Positions 1 to 8,104 are shown, counted from the first letter of the stretch. The stretch: DNA of 64,000 nucleotides from Flavobacterium hercynium (GCF_002217285.1 NZ_MUGW01000032.1:62001-126000); one strand, 5' to 3'. The notes: generated from the sequence alone by a model not told the origin. Numbers and translations: made by a program.

Positions 1-22
1 AGAATAAAAAAAGAATCACGAC

Positions 23-82
23 ATGATTTCAATTCAATTACATCATCATCATTTTCATTATTGCTCTCAAGCGATGTGTTAA
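23..82 (+). CDS. hisL: his operon leader peptide (19 aa, His-rich)
   Basis: A 19-codon reading frame starts at the ATG at 23 and ends at the TAA at 80-82. Codons 7-10 and 12 are all CAT, so five of nineteen residues are His, and the core reads HHHHFHY. It ends 28 bases before a perfect terminator hairpin and about 100 bases before hisG, the arrangement of a transcription attenuator leader. In classical his attenuation, ribosome stalling at His codons when charged His-tRNA is scarce prevents the terminator from forming. That this mechanism acts here is inferred from the layout. The frame is too short for ordinary gene callers. Confidence 0.88.
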   Translation: MISIQLHHHHFHYCSQAMC

Positions 83-110
83 TGGTATGCGTGTAAATCA
101 TCATATTTTA

Positions 111-142
111 AAACCCGTTTGAGTACATCAAACGGGTTTTTT
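111..142 (+). terminator. his operon attenuator (intrinsic terminator)
   Basis: A 12-bp perfect stem has arms AAACCCGTTTGA (111-122) and TCAAACGGGTTT (128-139) around a 5-base loop, followed by a T run. It sits between the His-rich leader peptide and hisG, so it would end transcription before the structural genes unless prevented. A short stretch CTCAA in the leader (66-70) could pair with TTTGAG of the left arm as part of an antiterminator, but this pairing is weak. Confidence 0.88.
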
Positions 143-185
143 AATTTCTATCCTTGTACTCAAACTTCTAATCAACAAAACAAAA

Positions 186-1043
186 ATGAGTACATTAAAA
201 ATTGCAATTCAAAAATCCGGTCGTTTAAACGAAGACAGTATTCAAATCCTAAGAGATTGTGGTATTTCAATCAATAACGGAAACGATCAGTTAAAAGCCG
301 AAGCATCTAATTTTCCTTTAGAAGTTTTATATTTACGTAATTCAGATATTCCACAATACCTAATCGATGGTGTAGTTGATCTTGCCATTGTTGGGGATAA
401 TTTACTTGCAGAAAAAGGAAAAAACATCGAAGTCGTTCAGAAATTAGGCTTCTCAAAATGTAAAGTTTCTGTTGCTGTACCAAAGACTTTTGAGTACAAT
501 TCTATTCAGGATTTAGCAGGATTACGTATTGCAACTTCTTATCCCAACACGGTTACCGAATATTTCAGTTCTTTTGGCTTAACGGTTGATATTCACCAGA
601 TTTCGGGTTCAGTAGAAATTGCGCCTAATATTGGTCTTGCCGATGCTATCGTTGATATCGTATCAAGCGGAAGTACTTTGTTTAAGAATAATTTGAAAGA
701 AGTAGAAGTGATCCTGAAAAGCGAAGCGGTTCTAGCTGTTTCTCCAAAAGTATCGCCTGAAATCCAAAAACATATTGATACTTTAAAATTTAGAATTCAA
801 TCGGTATTAAGAGCAAGAAATTCTAAATATATTTTAATGAACGTTCCTAATGATAAAATTGACGAAATTGGTAAAATCTTACCCGTTTTACGAAGCTTAA
901 CCGTTTTACCATTAGCTCAGGAAGGCTGGAGCAGCGTACACTCAGTAATCGATAAAGATACTTTTTGGGATGTCATCGATCAGTTAAAAGACGCCGGAGC
1001 CGAAGGAATTTTAATTTGTCCAATTGAAAAAATGGTATTGTAA
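186..1043 (+). CDS. hisG: ATP phosphoribosyltransferase HisG (long form)
   Basis: HisG catalyses the first step of histidine synthesis, joining ATP and PRPP to give phosphoribosyl-ATP in the cytosol. The 285-residue protein has the two-lobed catalytic part with the PRPP-binding loop VDIVSSGSTL at residues 156-165. A C-terminal domain of about 75 residues (from about 210) is the regulatory domain of the long HisG form, which is feedback-inhibited by histidine and does not need HisZ. It is the first structural gene after the attenuator, so control is probably both transcriptional and allosteric. The start ATG at 186 follows an A-rich stretch without a Shine-Dalgarno, as usual in this group. Confidence 0.97.
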   Translation: MSTLKIAIQKSGRLNEDSIQILRDCGISINNGNDQLKAEASNFPLEVLYLRNSDIPQYLIDGVVDLAIVGDNLLAEKGKNIEVVQKLGFSKCKVSVAVPKTFEYNSIQDLAGLRIATSYPNTVTEYFSSFGLTVDIHQISGSVEIAPNIGLADAIVDIVSSGSTLFKNNLKEVEVILKSEAVLAVSPKVSPEIQKHIDTLKFRIQSVLRARNSKYILMNVPNDKIDEIGKILPVLRSLTVLPLAQEGWSSVHSVIDKDTFWDVIDQLKDAGAEGILICPIEKMVL

Positions 1044-1070
1044 AGCTTTTTGGCTTTACGCTCTAGGCAT

Positions 1071-1206
1071 TAGGCTTTAAGCTTTAGGCCTGAAAATAGT
1101 AAATAGTAAAAAAACAAAAAGCCTAAAGCTTAAAGCTTATAGCATAGAGCAGAAAAAAAAATATAGCAGAATAAAAAAGCTTAAAGCCTACAGCTTATAG
1201 CCTATA
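1071..1206 (+). repeat. AGCTTAAAGCCTA-type repeat between hisG and hisD
   Basis: The 176-bp gap holds many variants of one short motif in both orientations, for example AGGCTTTAAGCTTTAGGC near 1071-1088 and its approximate inverse GCCTAAAGCTTAAAGC near 1121-1136, with further copies up to 1206. The arms could fold into an imperfect hairpin in the his mRNA. No reading frame is visible. Confidence 0.7.
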
Positions 1207-1219
1207 GCAATATAAAAAA

Positions 1220-2503
1220 ATGAAAAAGATAGAAAATCCAAAACCCAATACCTGGTCAGCAATACTAGAAAGACCGACCAAAACGATTGATGATATCGAG
1301 GTAACGGTAAAAGAAATCTTCAAGGAAGTACAGAAAAAAGGGGATGAAGCTGTTGCAAAATACACTTCGATATTTGATGGGATTACATTAGATAATTACG
1401 AAGTTTCTCCTCAGGAAATAGAAGAAGCAATAAGCTTAATTTCTACGGAATTGAAAGACGCTATAACACTGGCGAAAAATAATATTTATAAATTTCACAG
1501 CGCGCAAAAAACAGAAAGAATTACTGTTGAAACTACTGAAGGCGTGAATTGCTGGCAGGAAAAAAGACCTATTCAGAAAATAGGATTGTACATTCCTGGT
1601 GGAACGGCGCCTTTGTTTTCGACAGTTTTAATGTTAGCAGTTCCTGCTCAAATTGCGGGTTGCAAAGAAATTGTTTTATGTTCGCCTCCTGATAAAAAAG
1701 GAAAAATAAATCCTGCAATACTTTATGCTGCTCAGTTATGTGGAGTTACAAAAATATTGAAGGTTGGTGGAATTCAGGCTATTGCCGGAATGACATTTGG
1801 AACAGAGTCGATCCCGAAAGTGTATAAAATCTTTGGTCCCGGAAATCAATTTGTAACAGTAGCAAAACAATTAGCAACACAGTTTGGAGTAGCAATAGAC
1901 ATGCCGGCAGGACCTTCGGAACTATTGATTGTGGCAGATGATACTGCTGTTCCAGCCTTTGTAGCATCAGATTTGTTGTCACAGGCTGAACACGGAACGG
2001 ATAGTCAGGTAATTTTAGTTTCTACTTCAAAAAAACTGATTAGTGCTGTAGAAGAAGAAATTCAGCTTCAATTAAACGAACTTCCGAGAAAAGACATTGC
2101 CGAAAAAGCAATCGAAAATTCAAAACTGATTTATGTTGAAAATGATCAGATTGCACTTGATTTGATTAATGAATACGGACCGGAACACTTTATTATTTGC
2201 TCTGAATTTGATGATTTTTACTGCAACGGAATTCTGAATGCAGGTTCTGTTTTTATTGGGAATTACACTCCGGAAAGCGCTGGAGATTACGCTTCCGGAA
2301 CCAATCATACTTTACCAACAAACGGATACGCTAAAAATTATAGCGGTGTGAATTTAGATAGCTTTTTGAAATCTATGACCTTTCAGAAAATAAATGAAAA
2401 AGGGATTCAAAACATTGGTAAGGCAATTGAAATTATGGCAGAAGCCGAAGGTTTACAGGCGCATAAGAATGCGGTAACGCTTCGTTTGAATAGTTTAGAT
2501 TAA
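1220..2503 (+). CDS. hisD: Histidinol dehydrogenase HisD
   Basis: HisD is the zinc enzyme that oxidises L-histidinol twice, with two NAD+, to give histidine in the last pathway step. The 427-residue length is normal. The zinc ligands of the family are recognisable as Q255, H258, D356 and H415, and the catalytic Glu/His pair is E322-H323 in GPEHF. The NAD-binding segment GGIQAIAGMTFGTE is near residues 184-197. It is separated from hisG and hisC by repeat-filled gaps of 176 and 234 bp, longer than normal in an operon, but no terminator or promoter was seen in them. Confidence 0.97.
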   Translation: MKKIENPKPNTWSAILERPTKTIDDIEVTVKEIFKEVQKKGDEAVAKYTSIFDGITLDNYEVSPQEIEEAISLISTELKDAITLAKNNIYKFHSAQKTERITVETTEGVNCWQEKRPIQKIGLYIPGGTAPLFSTVLMLAVPAQIAGCKEIVLCSPPDKKGKINPAILYAAQLCGVTKILKVGGIQAIAGMTFGTESIPKVYKIFGPGNQFVTVAKQLATQFGVAIDMPAGPSELLIVADDTAVPAFVASDLLSQAEHGTDSQVILVSTSKKLISAVEEEIQLQLNELPRKDIAEKAIENSKLIYVENDQIALDLINEYGPEHFIICSEFDDFYCNGILNAGSVFIGNYTPESAGDYASGTNHTLPTNGYAKNYSGVNLDSFLKSMTFQKINEKGIQNIGKAIEIMAEAEGLQAHKNAVTLRLNSLD

Positions 2504-2620
2504 TTGATTTTTAGATTTTAAGAATTTTAGATTGTAAGATTGTTAGAAGAAAAGAACAAACTAAATAAAGAAATAAATAAATAAAGAAATAAATAGATAA
2601 ATAAATAGATAAATAGATAA

Positions 2621-2660
2621 AGTAATATAGTAATATAGTAATATAGTAATATAGTAATAT
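2621..2660 (+). repeat. Octamer tandem repeat AGTAATAT x5
   Basis: Five exact consecutive copies of AGTAATAT occupy the hisD-hisC gap, preceded by a purine-rich AAATAGATAAATA-type low-complexity stretch from about 2570. The whole gap is simple sequence with no gene. Copy number could vary between strains by slippage. Confidence 0.9.
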
Positions 2661-2737
2661 AGCATAGCCTAAAAAGCAGAGAAGAGAGTCTTTCCTCTTT
2701 CTTATTTTCTCTTTACTTTATTCATAAAAATAAAACA

Positions 2738-3787
2738 ATGAGCACTTTTGATATAAACACAATAACACGTGAAAACGTAAAAACATTAAAACCTTATTCG
2801 TCTGCAAGAGATGAGTTTGAAGATTTTGATACTGCACAAATGATTTTTTTGGATGCTAACGAAAATCCGTTTCAGAATGGGGTAAATCGTTATCCGGATC
2901 CTCAACAGAATGCTGTTAAAGCTATTTTAGCTAAAAACAATATGGTAAAAAGCAGCCAGATTTTGCTTGGAAATGGAAGCGATGAAGTTTTAGACTTGCT
3001 TTTCAGAGCTTTTTGCGAACCTAAAGTGGATAATATTATTTCGTTGCCGCCTACTTATGGAATGTATGGTGTTTTAGCAAATATTAATGCTGTAGAAAAC
3101 AGAGAAGTATTGCTTTCTACAGATTTTCAGCCACAAGTAGAGAAAATTTTAGATGCTGTTAATGAGAATACAAAAATTATCTTTTTATGTTCGCCAAACA
3201 ATCCGACAGGAAATTCATTTTCAGATGAAAGCGTAGTCGAGTTGCTTCAAAATTTTAAAGGTTTAGTCGTGATCGATGAAGCTTATATTGATTTCTCTGA
3301 AAAAGAAAGCTGGCTGACAGAAATAGATACATACCCAAATTTGGTGATTACGCAAACACTTTCTAAAGCGTATGGTTTAGCAGGGATCCGTTTAGGTGTT
3401 TGTTATGCTTCTGAAGCTGTGATTTCAGTTTTAAACAAAATCAAACCACCTTATAATGTAAATGAGCTGACACAGCAAAGAGCAATAGAACGTCTAAAAG
3501 ATTCTGATAAAATTAAACAAGAGATTGCTTCAATTGTGGAGCAGAGAGAGGAATTACTTAAAGTTTTACTTGAAGTTAGTTTTGTAGAGAAAATTTACCC
3601 AACTGAAGCTAATTTTGTATTGGTTAAAGTAGACGACGCTACTAAACGATACGATGAATTAATAGCAAAAGGAATTGTAATTCGCAACAGAACGACACAA
3701 CCATTATGCGAAAATTGTCTTCGTTTTACGATTGGAATCCCAGAAGAAAATGCAACTTTGATTAAAGAATTGAAGTTACTGAAATAA
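2738..3787 (+). CDS. hisC: Histidinol-phosphate aminotransferase HisC
   Basis: HisC is a PLP-dependent class I/II aminotransferase that converts imidazole-acetol phosphate and glutamate to histidinol phosphate. The 349-residue protein has the family landmarks: LDANENPF near residue 38, the CSPNNPTGN stretch near 152, DEAY for PLP contact, and the Schiff-base lysine K210 in LSKAYGLAGIRLG. It follows hisD in the same direction inside the his operon, so the histidine role is secure rather than another aminotransferase specificity. Confidence 0.96.
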   Translation: MSTFDINTITRENVKTLKPYSSARDEFEDFDTAQMIFLDANENPFQNGVNRYPDPQQNAVKAILAKNNMVKSSQILLGNGSDEVLDLLFRAFCEPKVDNIISLPPTYGMYGVLANINAVENREVLLSTDFQPQVEKILDAVNENTKIIFLCSPNNPTGNSFSDESVVELLQNFKGLVVIDEAYIDFSEKESWLTEIDTYPNLVITQTLSKAYGLAGIRLGVCYASEAVISVLNKIKPPYNVNELTQQRAIERLKDSDKIKQEIASIVEQREELLKVLLEVSFVEKIYPTEANFVLVKVDDATKRYDELIAKGIVIRNRTTQPLCENCLRFTIGIPEENATLIKELKLLK

Positions 3788-3861
3788 AAAGTTACAAACA
3801 AAATGGATAACTAATTATCTTGGTTTTTCTAAAGAATCATCAATAATTTGAATCAGAATAA

Positions 3862-4467
3862 ATGGGAATTTTTAATTTTAAATCAAATAAAAAAGGAGCT
3901 CAGGAAACTCCTGTTGAAATGTATTTAAATCATTTGGATAACATTTTTCAGCAGGAACCCGTATATATTATGGGAGAAAAAGACGAAAACGGATTGCAGG
4001 GCGTGAGTGTTATGATGTATAAAGATGTTCCTGAACAAGGTTTTATTACAGGTATAACGTACGGTCTCTCATTAGTTGAGCATCCTGAATGGAAATTAGG
4101 AAGACAGGAACTTTGTATTTCGGTGGAATCAACAGATGAAAACTGGGCAAAGGTTATTGGTTTTGTTGCAGAAAAACTTCGTGGTGATTGTCCGTTTTTA
4201 TATGAACAGACGATTAATTTTCGAGAACAAATTAGTAAAGATTCAGAAATGGATGCCTTTTTTGTATTTGCCCCAAGTACGCTTGATCGGGATGATTATT
4301 TGAATATTGATATTGGATTAGATTATAAAATTAATATCGCAGGATTCTATCCAATTTATTCGAGTGAAATCGAGGTGATCGAAAAGATTGGTTTGAAGGA
4401 TTTTTGGCATCATCCCAATTTTGATAATTATGCTGTTAATCGGGAACGAATTAAGGATCAGGAATAA
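3862..4467 (+). CDS. Suppressor-of-fused (SUFU) domain protein inside the his operon
   Basis: The 201-residue protein has no signal peptide and resembles the bacterial SUFU domain family, with the typical segments HPEWKLGRQELCISVES near 74-90 and WAKVIGFVAEKLRG near 97-110. Bacterial members are often reported near toxin-immunity loci, but the molecular role is not known. No enzymatic motif is visible, and it is not a known histidine enzyme. It lies 74 bp after hisC and 170 bp before hisB in the same direction, so it is probably co-transcribed with the his genes. The domain assignment rests on sequence resemblance only. Confidence 0.75.
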   Translation: MGIFNFKSNKKGAQETPVEMYLNHLDNIFQQEPVYIMGEKDENGLQGVSVMMYKDVPEQGFITGITYGLSLVEHPEWKLGRQELCISVESTDENWAKVIGFVAEKLRGDCPFLYEQTINFREQISKDSEMDAFFVFAPSTLDRDDYLNIDIGLDYKINIAGFYPIYSSEIEVIEKIGLKDFWHHPNFDNYAVNRERIKDQE

Positions 4468-4525
4468 TCAGAAGACATTTTAAGTGAAATAAAGAAATTT
4501 AGAATTTATAAATATCCCGTTATGG

Positions 4526-4624
4526 TTTGCGTGAGGGATAGAGGCGGTATCCTTTTGCGGGCGAAGCAGAGCAAAAGATAAAGCCGAAAGCCCGACCCGC
4601 GTTTTTCAGCGGGGCACGCCCAAA
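4526..4624. repeat. Structured intergenic repeat with ATCCTTTT...AAAAGATA core
   Basis: This GC-richer element fills the gap between the SUFU gene and hisB. An outer stem pairs GCGTG (4529-4533) with CACGC (4615-4619). An inner hairpin has TATCCTTTTGC and GCAAAAGATA as arms around a short loop. A second element at 32976-33051 has the same ATCCTTTT/AAAAGATA inner core but different outer sequence. Structured repeats of this style are common between genes in flavobacteria; the link is from memory and was not searched. Confidence 0.65.
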
Positions 4625-4637
4625 ATATAATTAAAAT

Positions 4638-5774
4638 ATGAAAAAAGTACTTTTTATCGATCGTGATGGAACGATTGTTTTAGAACCGGAAAATTATCAA
4701 TTAGATAGTTTGGAAAAATTAGAATTTTATCCGCAATCTTTTCAATATCTGGCGAAAATTGCCAATGAATTAGATTACGAATTAGCGATGGTTACCAATC
4801 AGGACGGATTAGGAACGGATAGTTTTCCGGAAGATACGTTTTGGCCAACACAAAACTTTATATTGAAAGCCTTTGAAAATGAAGGTGTTTTGTTTGATGA
4901 AATTTTTGTCGACAGATCATTTCCTGAGGATAATGCACCAACGCGTAAGCCGAGAACGGGAATGTTGACTAAGTATATTGATAATGCTGAATATGATTTG
5001 GCAAATTCATTTGTATTAGGTGATCGTTTAACGGATGTTGAATTGGCTAAAAATCTGGGTGCAAAAGCGATTTTTATGAATATGACTGACGGAATTGGAA
5101 GCAATGAGATTTCGTCTAAGCGTGAAGAACTGGACGACACGATAATTTTGCAAACAACGGATTGGAAAAGGATTTATGAGTTTTTGAAACTGGAAGCGCG
5201 ATCTGCATCGATTACACGTAAAACGAATGAAACGGATATTTTTATTGATCTGAATCTGGACGGAACGGGTAAAAGTAAAATTGAAACCGGAATTGCTTTT
5301 TTTGATCACATGCTGGATCAAATTGCACGTCACGGTCAAATGGATCTGGAAGTGCTTGTAAAAGGCGATTTAGAGGTAGATGAGCATCACACGATTGAAG
5401 ATACTGCAATTGCTTTGGGTGAAGTTTTTGCTAAGGCTTTGGGTAATAAATTAGGTATTGAACGCTACGGGTTCTGCCTGCCAATGGATGATTGTTTAGC
5501 GCAGGTTGCCATTGACTTTGGAGGAAGAAATTGGTTGGTTTGGGAAGCTGAATTTAAACGTGAAATGGTTGGGAAGATGCCGACAGAAATGTTTTATCAC
5601 TTTTTTAAATCGTTTTCTGACGGAGCAAAAGCCAACATAAACATCAAAGCAGAAGGAACTAACGAGCACCATAAAATCGAAGCTATTTTTAAAGCGTTTG
5701 CTAAAGCCATAAAAGTAGCTGTAAAAAGAGATACGGAGAAAATGATTTTGCCTTCGACGAAAGGAATGTTATAG
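4638..5774 (+). CDS. hisB: Bifunctional histidinol-phosphatase / imidazoleglycerol-phosphate dehydratase HisB
   Basis: HisB carries out two histidine steps: the IGP dehydratase and histidinol-phosphate phosphatase reactions. The N-terminal part (about 1-165) is a HAD-type phosphatase with the DRDGT motif (nucleophile D8 and D10 in LFIDRDGT) and GDRLTDVELA near 132. The C-terminal part, from R188, is the dehydratase, with the two metal-binding motifs DEHHTIED and NEHHKIEA. The fused form of 378 residues is normal for Bacteroidota and enterobacteria. Its TAG stop shares two bases with the first G/C repeat around hisH. Confidence 0.97.
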   Translation: MKKVLFIDRDGTIVLEPENYQLDSLEKLEFYPQSFQYLAKIANELDYELAMVTNQDGLGTDSFPEDTFWPTQNFILKAFENEGVLFDEIFVDRSFPEDNAPTRKPRTGMLTKYIDNAEYDLANSFVLGDRLTDVELAKNLGAKAIFMNMTDGIGSNEISSKREELDDTIILQTTDWKRIYEFLKLEARSASITRKTNETDIFIDLNLDGTGKSKIETGIAFFDHMLDQIARHGQMDLEVLVKGDLEVDEHHTIEDTAIALGEVFAKALGNKLGIERYGFCLPMDDCLAQVAIDFGGRNWLVWEAEFKREMVGKMPTEMFYHFFKSFSDGAKANINIKAEGTNEHHKIEAIFKAFAKAIKVAVKRDTEKMILPSTKGML

Positions 5775-5877
5775 CCCCCTAACCCCCGAAGGGGGAATTA
5801 TTAATTATTTTATTAGAATATATGAATATAAAAGAAACACAATCTGAATCGACTCCCCCTTCGGGGGCTGGGGGGCT
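5773..5877. repeat. G/C-run repeat doublet I (25-55-25 bp)
   Basis: A 25-bp copy at 5773-5797 (AGCCCCCTAACCCCC, then GAAGGGGGAA) is followed after exactly 55 bp by an inverted copy at 5853-5877. The left copy overlaps the hisB stop codon. The right copy lies inside the start of hisH and is translated as part of its N-terminus. Each copy is itself partly palindromic. The same architecture recurs after hisH. It looks like a REP-type doublet. Confidence 0.9.
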
Positions 5878-6481
5878 TGTTATCATAAATTACGGAGCAG
5901 GGAATATTCAGAGCATCATGTTTGCTATTGAAAGGCTTGGCTTTAAGGCAGTTTTGAGCAATGATCCTGAAGAAATCAGGCTTGCAGATAAGGTGATTTT
6001 CCCGGGTGTTGGGGAAGCAAGTTCAGCAATGAATAAACTAAAAGAAAGTGGCTTGGACGGATTGATTCCGACTTTGAAACAGCCAGTTTTAGGAATTTGT
6101 CTGGGTATGCAATTGATGTGTAATTCAAGCGAAGAAGGAAATACAAAAGGTTTGGGTATTTTTGATGTTGATGTAGTTAAATTTACGTCAAAGGTTAAGG
6201 TACCGCAGATGGGCTGGAATCAAATTTATAATTTAAAATCGGATTTGTTCAACGGAATCGCTGAAAAGGAGTTCATGTATTTGGTTCACAGTTTTTATGC
6301 TCCATATTGCGCAGAAGCCATTGCTACGACAAATTACGAAGTAGAATATGCATCAGCATTACAGAAAAATAATTTTTACGGAACTCAATTTCATCCGGAA
6401 AAAAGCGGTGCGGTTGGGGAGAAGATTTTAGGGAATTTTTTGAAAAGCCCCCTAGCCCCCAAAGGGGGAACCAAAGGATAG
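5822..6481 (+). CDS. hisH: Imidazole glycerol phosphate synthase, glutamine amidotransferase subunit HisH
   Basis: HisH hydrolyses glutamine and passes ammonia to HisF, and the complex makes IGP and AICAR. The class I amidotransferase triad is C93 (in GICLGMQ), H191 and E193 (FHPEKSG). The conserved start LVIINYGAGN begins only at residue 19. Residues 1-18 have no counterpart, and residues 11-19 (TPPSGAGGL) are encoded by an inverted G/C repeat. The C-terminal SPLAPKGGTKG is encoded by another copy of that repeat. The ATG at 5822 is the only usable start before the conserved part, so both tails appear genuine, giving 219 residues against about 200 usually. Confidence 0.95.
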   Translation: MNIKETQSESTPPSGAGGLVIINYGAGNIQSIMFAIERLGFKAVLSNDPEEIRLADKVIFPGVGEASSAMNKLKESGLDGLIPTLKQPVLGICLGMQLMCNSSEEGNTKGLGIFDVDVVKFTSKVKVPQMGWNQIYNLKSDLFNGIAEKEFMYLVHSFYAPYCAEAIATTNYEVEYASALQKNNFYGTQFHPEKSGAVGEKILGNFLKSPLAPKGGTKG

Positions 6482-6550
6482 AAAAAAAACAGATTAATTT
6501 AAATCCTATTTACCTCTAATAGGAATTCCCCCTTTGGGGGTTAGGGGGCT
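6446..6550. repeat. G/C-run repeat doublet II (25-55-25 bp)
   Basis: The left copy (6446-6470) forms the last codons of hisH. The inverted right copy (6526-6550) ends just before hisA. The interval is 55 bp, exactly as in the doublet before hisH, although the intervening sequences differ. The two doublets therefore bracket hisH symmetrically. Confidence 0.9.
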
Positions 6551-6555
6551 TGAAC

Positions 6556-7281
6556 ATGAGAATAATACCAGCAATAGATATTATCGATGGAAAGTGTGTC
6601 CGATTATCTAAGGGTGATTACGATACAAAGATAATTTACAATGAAAATCCGCTTGAAGTGGCGAAATCATTTGAGGCGCACGGAATTGAATACCTGCATT
6701 TGGTAGATTTAGATGGTGCGAAATCAAGTAAGATTGTAAACTACAAAATTGTGGAGCAAATTGCCTCGCAAACAAGTTTGCAAATTGATTTTGGCGGTGG
6801 TTTGAAATCAGATGAAGATTTGAAAATTGCCTTTGAAAGCGGTGCTAAACAAATAACAGGCGGAAGTATCGCTGTAAAAAACAGAGCAATTTTTGAAAAA
6901 TGGATTGCTGAATATGGTTCTGATAAAATTATTCTGGGTGCTGACGCTAAAGACGAGAAAATAGCAGTTTCGGGCTGGTTAGAAGAGTCTGATGAAGATT
7001 TGATTCCGTTTATTCAGCAATATCAAAGCAAAGGGATTCAGTATGTTATTTGTACTGATATTGCAAAAGATGGTATGTTAGAAGGGCCAAGTTTTGATTT
7101 GTACGCTAAAATTTTGGAGCAATGTGATGTCAAGCTGATTGCTTCAGGAGGAATTTCGACTTTTGATGAATTACCAAAATTAGCTGAACTGGGCTGCGAA
7201 GGAACCATTATTGGAAAAGCAATTTATGAAGGAAGAATTACCTTGAAACAATTGGAGAATTATATTATTGGTAAAATGTAA
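6556..7281 (+). CDS. hisA: ProFAR isomerase HisA
   Basis: HisA opens the aminoaldose ProFAR to the ketose PRFAR, the substrate of HisHF. It is a half-repeat TIM barrel of 241 residues. The catalytic aspartates are D8 (IPAIDIIDGK) and D168 (CTDIAKDG), and the phosphate-binding glycines FGGGLKS and ASGGIST are present. I use the ATG at 6556 because it gives the conserved MRIIPAIDIIDG start; a TTG six bases upstream is in frame but lies at the edge of the G/C repeat. The gene is followed by a hairpin and then hisF. Confidence 0.96.
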   Translation: MRIIPAIDIIDGKCVRLSKGDYDTKIIYNENPLEVAKSFEAHGIEYLHLVDLDGAKSSKIVNYKIVEQIASQTSLQIDFGGGLKSDEDLKIAFESGAKQITGGSIAVKNRAIFEKWIAEYGSDKIILGADAKDEKIAVSGWLEESDEDLIPFIQQYQSKGIQYVICTDIAKDGMLEGPSFDLYAKILEQCDVKLIASGGISTFDELPKLAELGCEGTIIGKAIYEGRITLKQLENYIIGKM

Positions 7282-7328
7282 AAAGTGAGATGTTAAACGT
7301 TAAAACCATTTTACATCTCACTTTTTAC
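7278..7328 (+). repeat. Inverted repeat between hisA and hisF
   Basis: Arms GTAAAAAGTGAGATGT (7278-7293) and ACATCTCACTTTTTAC (7313-7328) are perfectly complementary over 16 bp around a 19-base loop. The left arm covers the hisA stop codon. There is no strong T run directly after the stem beyond the arm itself, so it may be an mRNA-stabilising or partially terminating hairpin, or a repeat remnant. Confidence 0.75.
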
Positions 7329-7348
7329 AAGTAACAAAAAGAAAAGAA

Positions 7349-8104
7349 ATGTTAGCAAAAAGAATTATTCCTTGTTTGGATATAAAAAACGGAAGAACTG
7401 TAAAAGGTGTTAATTTTGTAGATTTACGGGATGCAGGTGATCCTGTGGAATTAGCAGCAATTTATTCGGCTGAAGGAGCAGATGAGTTGGTTTTTCTGGA
7501 TATTTCGGCAACGGAAGAACGCAGGAAAACATTAGTCAATATGGTGCGAAGTGTGGCGGAAAAGATTAATATTCCGTTTACAGTTGGTGGTGGAATTTCA
7601 TCGGTAGAAGATGTTGAAATTTTACTGAACAATGGGGCAGATAAGGTTTCGATAAACTCATCAGCAGTAAAAAATCCTCAATTAATAAATGATCTGGCTC
7701 AGAAATTTGGCAGTCAATGTGTTGTAGTTGCAATAGATGCTAAACAAATCGACGGACAATGGATCGTACATTTAGTTGGCGGCAAAGTGCCGACGGAATT
7801 AAACTTATTTGATTGGGCGGTTGAAGTGGCGCAACGCGGAGCCGGAGAAATATTATTTACCTCGATGGATAACGACGGAACAAAAAATGGTTTTGCAAAC
7901 GAAGCTTTGGCAAAGTTGTCTACCTTGATAAATGTCCCGATTATTGCTTCAGGAGGTGCAGGAAACATTCAGCATTTTGTTGATGCATTTAAAGAAGGAA
8001 AAGCTGATGCAGCACTAGCAGCAAGTGTTTTTCACTTTAAAGAAATCGAAATCAAAACATTGAAAGAAGAATTAAGAAACAATACTATAGAAGTAAGGAT
8101 TTAA
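7349..8104 (+). CDS. hisF: Imidazole glycerol phosphate synthase, cyclase subunit HisF
   Basis: HisF is the cyclase half of IGP synthase and uses ammonia delivered by HisH to form imidazole glycerol phosphate and AICAR. The 251-residue TIM barrel has the catalytic D11 in IIPCLDIKNGR, the phosphate loops VGGGISS and ASGGAGN, and the SMDNDGTKNG loop near residues 172-181. It lies 67 bp after hisA and 66 bp before hisIE in the same direction. Confidence 0.97.
   Translation: MLAKRIIPCLDIKNGRTVKGVNFVDLRDAGDPVELAAIYSAEGADELVFLDISATEERRKTLVNMVRSVAEKINIPFTVGGGISSVEDVEILLNNGADKVSINSSAVKNPQLINDLAQKFGSQCVVVAIDAKQIDGQWIVHLVGGKVPTELNLFDWAVEVAQRGAGEILFTSMDNDGTKNGFANEALAKLSTLINVPIIASGGAGNIQHFVDAFKEGKADAALAASVFHFKEIEIKTLKEELRNNTIEVRI

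Noticed and set aside
2621..2660. Possible CRISPR-like array of AGTAATAT units
   Set aside because: Units are contiguous without spacers and only 8 bp long. There are no cas genes. It is a simple tandem repeat.
4799..5339. Antisense frames inside hisB
   Set aside because: They are shadows of a well-supported gene on the other strand.
5822..5876. Frameshift or mis-start at the hisH N-terminus
   Set aside because: The frame is continuous, and no later start codon fits the conserved LVIINYGAGN. The extension is real and repeat-derived.
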